Part shown: in pieces, positions 33,440 to 43,589 of the stretch
Layout: the number at the start of each line of letters is the position of its first letter
Numbering within the stretch: the first letter of the stretch is position 1
Assembly: GCA_003971905.1 (NCBI GenBank)
Contig: RSEE01000029.1
Location: forward strand, 658,815 to 722,814
Origin: Moniliella sp. 'wahieum'
Lineage: Eukaryota; Basidiomycota; Moniliellomycetes; Moniliellales; Moniliellaceae
DNA: 64,000 bases
Direction of reading: 5' to 3'
The notes under the pieces: generated by a model
What the model saw: the letters and a program-made list of their open reading frames with translations, nothing else
The model's database searches: none
What the model was told of the DNA's origin: nothing
Program-made: the position numbers and the translations under genes

Positions 33440-36331
33440 ATGAGCGACGCGTCCGCTGCGCTGCAGCAGCTCCTCGCCATCGTCGACGCCCAGGACGCCG
33501 CCTCGGTTGCCCGCGCATCCCACATCCTCGCCGCCCACAACACAACCTCCCGGCCGCCATCGATGCCTGGTTTGCCCCGGCGGCGGAGGCCGCCGTGCCC
33601 CTCGCGCTCCAGCCTGCGCCCCAACCAGCGCCTCAGCCCGCGCCCCAACCTGAGCAACCGCAACCGCAAGCGCACCCGCAACCGCAACCCCCTCCCGCCG
33701 CGCTCTCCGCCCCCGCCCCTTCTCCCACCGACACGGTCTCGGCGCCCGAGACGGCTGGCGCCCTGCTTCCGCTCCACCCGGCTCCGGGCGACGACAAGCC
33801 CGGCCCCGGCAGTCTGCGTCGCTCGGCACGCCTCAGCCAGCCTCCTGGCCCGCAGCCAGGCCCCATCCCGGCCTCTTCGGCGCCCACACACACCCGCACC
33901 TGCACCCGCACCCGCACCCGCACCCTCGCCTCCTGCGCCTGCGCCTGCGCTCTCCCCCGCCCCCTGCACCGCACCGGCCCGAGATTATTGATCTGTCCGG
34001 CCCCGACCCCCTCCGGCCTATGCTGCGGCCAACGGCGGCGTCGACGACGACGACGCCTTGGCCCAGGCCCTCGCCGCCAGCCTTGCCGATGCCGAGGGCA
34101 CCGCCCACCTCTCCGCTCCTCCGCCCCCCTCTGAGACCGAGCCTTCCGCCTCCTCGCCCTACTCCCGGCCACCCCCCTGCCTGTCCGGCCCGAGCGGCCG
34201 CTCCGGCCAGAAGTCTCCTCGGTCGCCTGGCGCGACCCTGCCCATCCCCCGGCCCTGGTCGCATCCCATTCGTTTTTCCAGCCGCTGGCAGCGCTGCTGC
34301 AGGCGCTGTACGCCGTGCCTTCCGTACGCCATCTCGTCCTCTCCATGCACCTCCCTCCCCTCCCATCCCTGTGGCAAACACCGAGGAGCTGGTGATCGAT
34401 GTGCATGATATGTGGCGGGGCAAGCGCCCTGTTTGGTCCGCCCGCCCGCGCTCTGGACGGGACACTGCTATGCCTGATCTTCTCGGTCCGGAAACAGATG
34501 CCGAGCCCGGCCTGATACAGGACGATCCGCAACAACTTTCGCAACCGGTGGAAGCCTACATCACCGCCGAGGTTGCCAGGACCATCTCCGCGCCTGAGCT
34601 TGCTCTGCTGCGCAACACCCAAGTCCTGTTCGCCTACCTTTTCTCCACCCAACGGGCGTGGGTCCAAGTTCCCGATTCGTTGTTGGGACTGACAGAGGGG
34701 GATGTGGCGAGTCCTTGGAGTCGGCGGTGGGACCCCGTAGGTCAATCGGTCTGGAGCCTCTATGGCCGTTTGTCCCGCGCATTGGACAAGTACGCGGAAC
34801 TGGTGCAACGTGTCACAACCGATGCATCTACCGTCCCCTCCCCCACCGGGGCAGGAAATTCAAATTCGGCGGCTGGATCAGAACACCAACCTCTTTGCTC
34901 TCTCCACCCGCCCGGCCGATGGGGAGGTAGACGACGCATCGGTTCTGGCAGTCGGTGTTACGGGTATCTCTGTCCCGCCTGTGTCGAACGAGATGGGGGA
35001 GGCAGCCAAGACGGTGGCCGAGTGGGCAACCCAACGGCCCATCTCCTATGCCCTGTACCAGTTCCTCCAGCGCAGCACTCGACGCCTCGTCACGCCCCCG
35101 CGGTTCTTGCCCTGTTTTCAGCCAGCAATGGGGTGGCAGGCATGGGTGCCAGTGGAGGCGGCGCCACGGCACGGCTGATCCCTTCGTTCGGATTGGCTTT
35201 GCTCGACGACCCACAAGAGGAGGAACGTAAGGCGATCGAATCGGATCTTCTGCCGCTCAGCGATGCGCCTGTTCCCCTGCCAGACCTGAGCGCTACTCCC
35301 GCCTCGTTTGTCTCGGAACCAGTACTGAACATTGGACCTCTTGCCCACCCCCATCGCCAGCCAGCCGCGAGGAGCGAGAGAAGCACATGGCCCAACTCGT
35401 CTCCCAGCTGGGAAACCTGCGCAAGTGGAAGACGGAAGATCCCAAGATCTTGCTTGACCAAGCCATCGCCTACTTTGAGCGCATTGCTGCTCCAGTCGGA
35501 TCGGGCGCAGCTACAGTCGCGGCCGCCGCAGCTGGCACTCACACGTTGCCACCTGCTAGCCAAGTGGCCCGGGCAGAAGCCGCACAACAAACGCTCCTCC
35601 ACCTCCGAACCGCCGCCCGAGTTGGGTTCTTGAACGCGGTCGAGAAGCGACAGGCAGCGCTCGCGCGCGCCAAACAAGCTAGCGCTCACGAGGCCATGGA
35701 AGCAGCAAAGCAAGTGGCCCTAGACACGGTGGCGTGGCCTAGGTACCGTCTTGCCGCCCTGGTCGTACCGCGCGGGCCGGGCTTGTTCCCGCCCTCGGCA
35801 TCGGCTGTCGTCCGCTTGCCCCCCTCTCCACCCACCTTGCCCAGCAGGGGCGAGTGGGCACACATCCGTCCCGCACTGGACCAAGTGGAGCAAGAAACGG
35901 ATACGGCTGGCATCTCGGTGCTGTCGGATAACCAAGTCCCCGAGGCGGGCACAGCGGCCGTGCTGGCACTATACGAGATGGAAATGCCACCGCCGCAGGG
36001 AAGTTCGGAGGCTGCGACAACGCTGCCCGACACGGACGAGCGGGCTGGTACTGCGACGGTGACGGCTACTACGACGCCGCCTCTGGTCGCGGCCGTCGAA
36101 CGGGCGACGGTGGCAGACAATGCGGGGATCATTGCGGCGCTAGCGGCGCAGCTGGGGCCATTGCCCGAGGAGGATGCGGCAACTGCAGCGGCGGCGGCGG
36201 CGGCGGCGGCGGCGGCAGTCGTAGCGGCCGCCCAACAGATGGGCCCGCCGACCTACCCGCCGCCCGAGGGCGAGCCCCCCGACGATATCGAGATGCGCGA
36301 TGCGTCGCAGCCGTACAGCAGCTACAGCTAG
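33440..36331 (+). CDS. UBA-like/UIM ubiquitin-binding protein, possibly a USP25/28-like pseudo-deubiquitinase
   Basis: N-terminus (residues 1-45: ALQQLLAIVDAQDAASVARA...) resembles a UBA-like three-helix module, followed by a long Pro/Gln-rich linker. A textbook ubiquitin-interacting motif lies near 34040-34095: an acidic DDDD patch, then ALAQALAASLADAE with the invariant Ala and Ser. Then SFFQPLAALLQALYAVPSVRHLVLSM resembles the start of USP25/28-type catalytic domains, and LRNTQVLFAYLFSTQRAWVQ the next helix. The expected Cys box (NxGNTCW) and the C-terminal His box were not found. The C-terminus is Ala-rich with a GCG-encoded poly-Ala tract and ends PPDDIEMRDASQPYSSYS. Shifts near 33545, 34330, 34850 and 35370. 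The deubiquitinase link is tentative; the UIM is clear. Confidence 0.55.
36187..36217. repeat. GCG trinucleotide repeat encoding poly-Ala
   Basis: About ten GCG/GGC units inside the 3' part of the UBA/UIM gene. Confidence 0.9.
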
Positions 36332-37284
36332 TCGAACGCGTCTTTTGGGGGCACCATTGCATATTGGAGGGCCTATTGAATGCGAGGGGTTATGGCAGAG
36401 GGAAGGGGGGCGATTGTGGCCGCTTCGGACTGGGATGTGCGATGGCCTCCTCGGATAGTTCTGTGGTGGGGGCGGGCGTAACGGGCTGTAGTATTCTAGA
36501 GAAACGGCGGGAACGACGATCAGGACGGGGGGGGGAAAGCATCGTTCATCCCAGGCTGGCCCCAGCGGTCTACGGCTGCGACCGACTGCGGCTGGGAGGG
36601 ACTGGCTTGGCTGTGCTGCTCCTCTGGTGGCCTCACCTAGAGCCCACAGCAATCGACCGCATGCGCGCTGATCTGTGGCCATTCCTCGCCATTCCTCGCC
36701 ATTCCTCGCCATTCCTCTTGTACTGCTTCCAATTGCCAGAAAAGCCAGTCACAAGTCAGGTCCTCCGCCCCATCTCTGCCCCGCTCTGCCGCAATCAACA
36801 AAAAATCCCACACTGGCGCCGCTCCCCTCCAAAAAGGGGGGCAAAAGCGTATTTCGCTTCAAGCCAATACTCACAGCATCCCTTTTGTGCGGCCATCATT
36901 ATAATCACACTCATGCCAGGAGCTGTCGCATGCCACATGGATTGGCGACTAGGCGGGGGCAAGTGTTAACGTTTAACTGCGGCGCAGGCGTAGGGACCCC
37001 TGGCTACTCAGCTGAGCCTCAGCACTCAGTGGACTCAGTTCTGCCCCGCCTCCGTCCCTTCCGACCGCCCGGGTGTCCGGGTGCGTGGCCCCGCTCGCTT
37101 CACTTGTCGCGTTTTCACCGCGTGGCATCGGAGTGACAACCAAGAGCGTGTACGTTTATGGTCCTGCTTCTGCGCAGCACCACCTGCTTCATTACACCCA
37201 CTCTGTCTTTACGCCATAACACGTCCGTCGCCCCCCACCCCCCCCCCACTCAATCGCTTTTCCCGTCTCTTTTTCCCAGACATC
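36332..37284. other. Intergenic region upstream of GPD1
   Basis: No gene is recognised. It contains ATTCCTCGCC repeated three to four times (36681-36716), gttaacgtttaac (36966-36978) and a CT-rich leader before 37285. Confidence 0.5.
36681..36716. repeat. ATTCCTCGCC decamer tandem
   Basis: Three perfect and one partial unit. Confidence 0.9.
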
Positions 37285-38646
37285 ATGCCCTCTTCCCCAG
37301 CCCCGATTACCAACGCCGTCGCCCGCGTCTTCCAGCAAGACAAGCTTCTACGTGGCCCCGCCCCTCCGCCCCCACCAACGCGCAACCTGGCCACCTCGGC
37401 CCTGGAGGCGGCACCCAAGGGCGCTCAATCCCCCTCTCATATTCCTTCCCCAGTCGCACAGGACGGGCCTCAGCCCGTTGACCTAGACCATCCCCCTGTG
37501 CAGCATCGCGTGGCCATCATTGGCTCAGGCAACTGGGGCACAGCCATTGCCAGTGTTGTAGGCGACAATGTGCGGCGGTACGAGGTGGACTTTTCCCCCG
37601 TCGTGCCCATGTACGTCTTTGAAGAGAGGTACGCTACCGTCTCACCTCGCCCATTCCTTCCGTGTTTTGTTCTGCTCGAGGGATACTGTGTTTTCTAACG
37701 GCACCTTGTATATACCATCAACAAAACAGTTCCATGGCCGTCCCTTGACGGAACTCATCAACGAGTTGCACGAAAACATCAAATACCTTCCTGGGACCAA
37801 ACTTTCCCCAGGCATCGTCGCTACTCCCAATGTAGTCGACGCAGCGGGGACGCCGACTTGCTCATCTTTGTTCTGCCCCACCAATTTACCCGGACGATCT
37901 GCAGCACATTGAAGGGCACGCTCAAGCCAGGTGCGCGTGCCATCTCGCTCATCAAGGGCCTCGACGTTTCGGAGGATGCCCACATTCGCGTGTTTCCCCA
38001 AGTGATCGAGGAATGCTGGGCATCCCCTGTTGTTCCTTGAGCGGGGCCAACATTGCCAACGAAGTCGCCGCAGGCAAATTCTCCGAAACGACAATTGGGT
38101 GTCAGCCGGGCGAATTGGAGACCACTGCGCGGCTCTTTCAAAAACTGTTTCACTGCGCTCACTTTCGCACCCAACTGATTGACGACGTGATTGGTGTCAG
38201 CCTCGGGGGCGCACTGAAGAACGTGGTAGCCATCGCGGCGGGATTGTGGATGGGCTCGAATGGGGAAGCAACAGTAAGGCGGCTATAATGCGGATTGGGT
38301 TGTTGGAGATGAAGCAGTTTGCCATGAGTTTTTCCCTGGGGTACGGGCGGAAACGTTTTTGGAATCGTCGGCGGGCGTGGCGGATTTGATCACCACGTGC
38401 TATGCCGGACGCAATAGGCTGTGTGCCGAGGCGTTTATTCGGTCGGGCAAAAGCTTTGACGTGTTGGAGAAGGAGTTGCTCAATGGCCAAAAGTTACAGG
38501 GCGTTCAGACCGCTCTTGAAGTTCACCATTTCCTTCGGCTTCGGAAGCGCGTGGAAGCCTTTCCGCTTTTTACCGAGATTTACGAAATCGCGTTCAATGG
38601 TCGTCCAGCTTGGCTCTTGACAGAGAACCTGAACGGATGCCAATAA
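37285..38646 (+). CDS. GPD1: NAD-dependent glycerol-3-phosphate dehydrogenase
   Basis: Cytosolic enzyme making glycerol-3-phosphate from dihydroxyacetone phosphate for redox balance, osmolyte and lipid synthesis. A Pro/Ala-rich extension of about 75 residues precedes the Rossmann motif [17 protein letters not shown]. An intron at about 37629-37729 follows YVFEE. Then [87 protein letters not shown] (with the catalytic Lys in GALKN), [26 protein letters not shown] and LNGQKLQG. One-base losses at 37850 (G run), 38012 (A run), about 38275 and about 38335 shift the frame. All active-site blocks are present, so this is probably a functional gene with sequence errors. Confidence 0.93.
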
Positions 38647-39356
38647 GGCTGTTGGGCGGAGAGGAGAGGAAGACCCAGTTGAAATTCAAAAAGTGTGTGA
38701 TCACAAGAGCACCGTATCCTCTCCCTCTCCCATTGGTGTTGCCCCCCCTCTGGCTACACCTTTCATCCCACATCCTCTGCACTTTTTGTCCCCGCCAAAA
38801 GACTGGGGGTAGTACCGTTTGTTTCTTCTGTGCGGGCTTGTCTTTCTTTGGTTCCAAGTTCTTCTTCTGTTTTCACGAGCCTGTCATTCTCCCTCCCACG
38901 ACTGCTTAAGGAACGCCATTCTGTGGTGTTCTGGTGCGCTGAAGAGTTACCACCCGTCCTCACATCACGACAAGACCGGGTTGGAAGAGCAGACTTATTA
39001 GCCTGCCTCCTACACTCTTCCCCTTCGTTTCTCTCTGTAACGCACTGTCACGTTTGTTCTCTCACCACCGACGCATCAACTGTGCGTTTTGACTGTCATA
39101 TATATAGGTGGCAGGTTCGATCACGGCTCATGCTCTCTGCTGCACCTTCTTCCAACACCTGCTTGGACGGGCGGTTGGGGGTTGGGGGTTGGGGAGGCAT
39201 TCATTTGAGATGTGAAGAGCAATTTGGCTTAGCGGCCTTTGCACCGCCAACACAAGCTCTATTATACTTGGCAGTAGGAACGGAGTAGTTTCACCATACC
39301 ACAAGCTTTCAACGTAGGAGATAAGATGATACCTAAGGCTTGAAGCCACAACAACA
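38647..39356. other. Intergenic region GPD1-tRNA-Ala
   Basis: No gene is recognised; pyrimidine-rich, with a tatatatagg stretch at 39099-39108 and gttgggggttgggg at 39175-39190. Confidence 0.4.
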
Positions 39357-39428
39357 GGGCGGATAGCTCAGGGGTAGAGCGCTTGCTTAGCATGCATGAG
39401 GTCCGGGGTTCAATTCCCTGTTCGTCCA
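39357..39428 (+). tRNA. tRNA-Ala (anticodon AGC)
   Basis: Cloverleaf folds by eye: acceptor GGGCGGA/TTCGTCC with the G3:U70 identity pair of tRNA-Ala, D-stem GCTC/GAGC, anticodon loop TTAGCAT (AGC), T-arm CGGGG-TTCAATT-CCCTG, discriminator A. No intron. The anticodon stem CTTGC/GCATG has one U-U mismatch (28-42). A T-rich stretch (gttttttgg) follows as a Pol III terminator. Confidence 0.93.
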
Positions 39429-41174
39429 AGTTTTTTGGTTTTTGTGGTTGTCAATATTCAATGCGGGAAAGGCAACGCGCAAGACTGTTGTTTTCCATGT
39501 GGATAACTTGATCGCTTACCAGGGACGCGATGCCGATCGCTAGTTGACGTTAAATGTTGACGACGTTGACGGGAGGAGTTGCGCTTGCCGGCTATGCGCA
39601 GCCCCCGCGACCTGCCCGCTTCAGTTCTGCATCAGTCTTTCTTTCAAGTAAGCTCCCCTGCTGATTCTGACGCCTCTCTCCTTTCCTTTTTCGTCGTGTT
39701 GGAAGAGTTGGTGGCTTAGCGCTTACCACGTTTGTGCTTCTCAACTGGCCCGAATCTCTGAATTAAGGTCTCGGAGTTTGAGTTCGAGTTCGCCAGCCGA
39801 CCCGTAGGATCCCAAAGTGCTCCCCGAGTCGCATCACTAGCACCCTAGCAAGCGAAGTGGACAAGCTAGGGAATGTCTGCCCCTTTTGGGGCCAGCTCAA
39901 AATGTTCTTTTTTTTTGCGCAGAGCGGATGAGTTCTGCCCCGATCCAGATCGGGCCGACCCACAGGAAGTCGTCCGCGCCAGCCCGCACTTACCCGCACT
40001 TGCCCGAAATGGATTGGCAATGGGACTAGCGTTTGAATAAGCTAGTGACTAGTGACATGTGACATGTGACAAGCGAACCTGGTCTGTGTACTCGTCGGGA
40101 TGAATGTCCAGGGCCACACTTTTAAAGTGGTTCGACGGCATGCCAGGCCTGTGACATGAGACACAAGTCGACGCATTTGATGCGTGATGGGCGCGAGTAC
40201 TTGCCACTGGAAGCAAGGAACAGGCATTGGTGAAAGCAGCTTCTCTCCAACAGCAGACAGGGCCTGCCAGGGCGGGGTACGGAAGGGTACGAACACGAAC
40301 ACGCCCCACGACGTGGAACGCCCATTGAGTACTGCGTATTGACACACCCACTTCCACTTCCACTTCACCCGGTCTCGGGGCAATGGGTGTTGGCTTAGAG
40401 CGATGATCGACGGGATGGATGCCAGAGCGCAGCTGGCCGGGGCGGGCGGCTGCCCTGGGCTGGCGCAGGCTGGCGCCGTGCACCGTGCCTGCGCAGCCAC
40501 CGAATTGCTGCAACAGGCAGGTGGGCGGCTGCGATGCGGGGGGCACTGGCTGGCCCAGCTAGGGACAGTGCCCCCGCGCCCGACATTTGGCCCAAACGCA
40601 CAGGAAGCTTAAAGCGCAAGCGGCAGAATCGCGCCACGCTCCACGCGCCACGCCGCTCCCGATCGACGCGATGCATATGCATGATGCAGGAGTGCATCAG
40701 CCGGCTGGCATGCCCAGCACAGCGGCAGTGTCCCGCGCGAAAGAAGGGTGTGATAGTGGTGTGACGCATGGCGCCGGCAGCAGGGGACTCTCTGTGAGTT
40801 CTGAGTGCGTCACGGCAGGCAGCACACCACACAGCGCTGGCGCTGGGCGATGTTGAATCGCTGCGTTTTTCCTGTTTGGGCGAGAGCAGCGTGTTGGCTT
40901 GTTTGTCTCCCCGGGCGTCGAGCGCCAGGCTTCAGCCGCTGCCTCTATCATCTACTGGCGTCCACCAGCTGTTCCCTCCCCACCTCCACCTCCACCTCTT
41001 CCACCTCCTCCACCTCCATCTTCTCCACCTCCACTCGTCGTCCCCCACGCGTCGTGCTGGCCACTGCGTACACTGGCCCGCGTGCTGCACGTTACTTGAT
41101 CCCACCCACTGCAACTGCTGCACCCTGTCGCTGGCCGACGCACCCCAACGCCCCCACACCACCCCACCACCACC
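39429..41174. other. Intergenic region tRNA-Ala to Pcl cyclin
   Basis: No convincing gene. Unbroken minus-strand frames at 40042-40546 have no recognisable domain. TGACATGTGACATGTGAC at about 40051-40070, AC-rich sequence near 40285-40305, GATGCATATGCATGATGC at 40669-40686, and ACCTCC/TCCACC trinucleotide-like repeats (40980-41035) in the leader of the cyclin gene. Confidence 0.4.
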
Positions 41175-42323
41175 ATGTCTGCTACCGCTGCCGCCATGGG
41201 CTTCACCGCGTCCCAACTGCGGCGCCACCCCGCCAGCTTGCTCCCACGCATCGTGCACAACACGTCCCTCATGGACCTCATCAAGTGCCCCGTGTCCAAG
41301 GACATGGTTGTCTACCTCGCCCATCATGTCGCACATGTCATCCCCTGTGCCGAGGTGGACTCTGTCCTTCCTCCTTCCCTCGCCCTGCCCGGCGCCAACC
41401 CACTCGATGTGGCCCACGCCGACCCTGCGGTGCGTGCTGAGGTGGCTGGCCTTCCCAGTCTCGAGCTCTTCATCACCCGCCTCGTGGAACGGTCCAACGT
41501 CCAGGTCCCTACCCTGCTGTGCACCATCATCTACCTTGTCCGCCTCAAATCTCGCCTGCCTGGCGTCGCCAAGGGCATGCCCTGCACCCGCCATCGCCTC
41601 TTCCTTGCGGCCTTGATCCTAGCAGCCAAGTACCTCAACGACTCGTCCCCCAAAACAAGCACTGGTGTCGGTATGCCGACCTTTTCTCACTCGCCGAGGT
41701 GAGCCTGATGGAGAAGCAGCTGCTGTACATTTTGGATTACGACCTGCGTATCGAAGAGTCTGAGCTGCTTTATCACTTTGCACCCTTTTTCCGCCATTTC
41801 GAACTCCCAGTCGATACGGGCCGGCGGGAAATGTACTTGCGCGGGGTGGATGCCGGGCGCGAAATGCACCGATACGCGCGGGCTTCAGAACGACGCGTGT
41901 ACCTCCGTTCCTTACCCGCCGACGAGGTACCGTGCTGGAAGGAGAATGTCCCCCCAGCTTGCCTTCCTCAGCGAGTACCAGTGCCGCACGACACCCTGGC
42001 GCATCTATGGCCCGCGGCCAATCTTCCGGCAGCATCAACACAACTGCCTCTTCCCCTGACTTGGTTGATGACCATGCCAGTTCGTCCGGGGCATCGTCCA
42101 TGTCGTCTCCAGCGGACGAAGCACTCGTGTCCCTAGCTCACCCACCAAGGCAAACCGGCCCTTGCCCCTTGCTTCCTCGGCCGCCCCGCTGGCGTCCAAA
42201 CCAGATGCACCCCATCCCTACCCTCGGACGAGGTATACTCTGCCCTCCCTTACTGCCACTGCGCTTGCCCACCCGACCCTTCCACATGCAAAGACGACGG
42301 CCTACCATGGCTACCGTCCATAA
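41175..42323 (+). CDS. Pho80/Pcl-like cyclin
   Basis: Cyclin partner of a Pho85-type CDK, linking cell cycle and nutrient status (family role). After about 110 residues the cyclin box reads [53 protein letters not shown] and, after restoring one A in CCCCAAAACAAG near 41652, KNKHWCRY, then [23 protein letters not shown]. This order (helix with S/xLVERSN, [18 protein letters not shown], [28 protein letters not shown]) is typical of Pcl1/2-type cyclins. The C-terminal third is Ser/Pro-rich in changing frames and ends at TKANRPLPL...AYHGYRP. The start [10 protein letters not shown] has good context (caccATGtct). Shifts also lie near 41940 and 42120. Confidence 0.87.
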
Positions 42324-42711
42324 TCTTCCTCAATGCCCTGCCTGCTTTCTCGTGTCTTCATTTCTATTGTCTGTGTTTGCTCTATACTCGCTCCCCCGTC
42401 ACTCTCCCTCGCCTCGGCTTGTCTCCATCAATGTCATGATTATTCTTCTTGCATTTCTCTGCGGGTGTGCGCGTGCCTTGTGCGTTGGCTGGGCGCTTGC
42501 CCATATATTATCTTGGTCATCGGTAATTGGAAGATGGAACAATAGCATTGGCATGGAATCGGGCAGCCGCTTCCTTATCGTCCTTGGGGGACCTCGGGCA
42601 GGTGTTCGTTTCCTGCTTGTTGCGGCATAATCTTCTGTGGCAACGCTGGTCTGGATCCAACAAAACCAAGCAAGGAAATCTGAAAAAAAAAATTGGACGC
42701 CATAGTCGGCT
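42324..42711. other. Intergenic region cyclin to tRNA-Arg
   Basis: No gene seen. The A10 run at 42683-42692 is the Pol III terminator of the minus-strand tRNA. Confidence 0.5.
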
Positions 42712-42792
42712 CGAACGACGCAGGGGTCGAACCTGCAACCTCCTGATTACAACCAGTCGTAGTCAGACGCGCTACCACTGCGCCAGCCGTCC
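42712..42792 (-). tRNA. tRNA-Arg (anticodon ACG) with a 9-nt intron
   Basis: On the minus strand: acceptor GGACGGC/GTCGTTC (with G-U pairs), D-stem GCGC/GCGC, anticodon stem TCTGA/TCAGG, T-arm GCAGG-TTCGACC-CCTGC, discriminator G. The anticodon loop is C-T-A-C-G-A, then a nine-base insertion (ctggttgta), then A, placing the insertion at the canonical 37/38 position and giving a mature loop CTACGAA. Reading TGT (Thr) from the 3' side of the loop would need a non-canonical intron site and does not fit the G73 discriminator. Confidence 0.88.
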
Positions 42793-43589
42793 AATGGTGG
42801 AGGTGGACGAGCTTTTCCATCTCCTTTGCGCATCATGGGGTAAGCCCCTGCAACACAGCTTCACGTGCTGATGGGCAATGTGTGGGGCCGATGTCAGAGC
42901 GGCCGGCGTCAGACACGTGTCCTGTTGGCCAGTGTCACATCATACAGCCCAAACCGCAGCCGCGTCGATCAGCTGCGGCGCCTCCTCTTGCGTCTGCTGC
43001 CAGGCCCTGCGTCGCCACAATCGGGCCAGGAAATGGGGGGAGGCCGCCAAGAGATCGGGGGGCGCGCGGCGCACACCCGCAAAAAAGGCCTGATGTTGAC
43101 CAACTAGCAACTGGCCAGCAACGCCAGCGAAGAGCCGCAGGTGCTGCTCAACTGTGGCGACTCGGTAGTACTCAATGAATGACCGCTATGACCCGGTCGG
43201 CTCTGGCAATCTATTTTTGGGGCCCGGACACTCAGACAGATCAGATCGGCTGTCTTTTGTCCTGGCTTGCCCCCGGCCACTGTGGCGTCCATCAACGCGC
43301 GTTTTGTCCTGCTCTGTCTCATTGTGCAACACTAACCACCCCACTGTGCCTGCCCTGCCCACAGACTCCAACTTGGCTCTGACATCTGACACCCTTGCGA
43401 CCGGGGTTTCAGCTGCTCGCGCATAGTATTTTGGGCAGTCGCATAAAAATACTCCCTCTCGCTGATGTCCATCCACTTAAACGCCCCCCTCTCTCTCGCC
43501 CCCCTTTGGAATCATCCCCAACCACCAGCCGAGTGCCCTGTCCCTCGTTTGCTCCCACCAGCACCCCCATTTCCCCCTGACTCCCCCTG
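42793..43589. other. Intergenic region upstream of IPC synthase 2
   Basis: No gene is recognised; CT-rich from about 43460 to the start codon. Confidence 0.4.

Noticed and set aside
39700-39805. tRNA-like stretch (ggtggcttagcgc ... gagttcgagttcgccagcc)
   Set aside because: No consistent T-stem or acceptor pairing could be drawn around the TTCGA, so it is not called as a tRNA.
40042-40546. Unbroken minus-strand frames of 150-165 codons
   Set aside because: Composition is that of GC-rich chance frames, they overlap TCACATG repeats, and no domain is visible.
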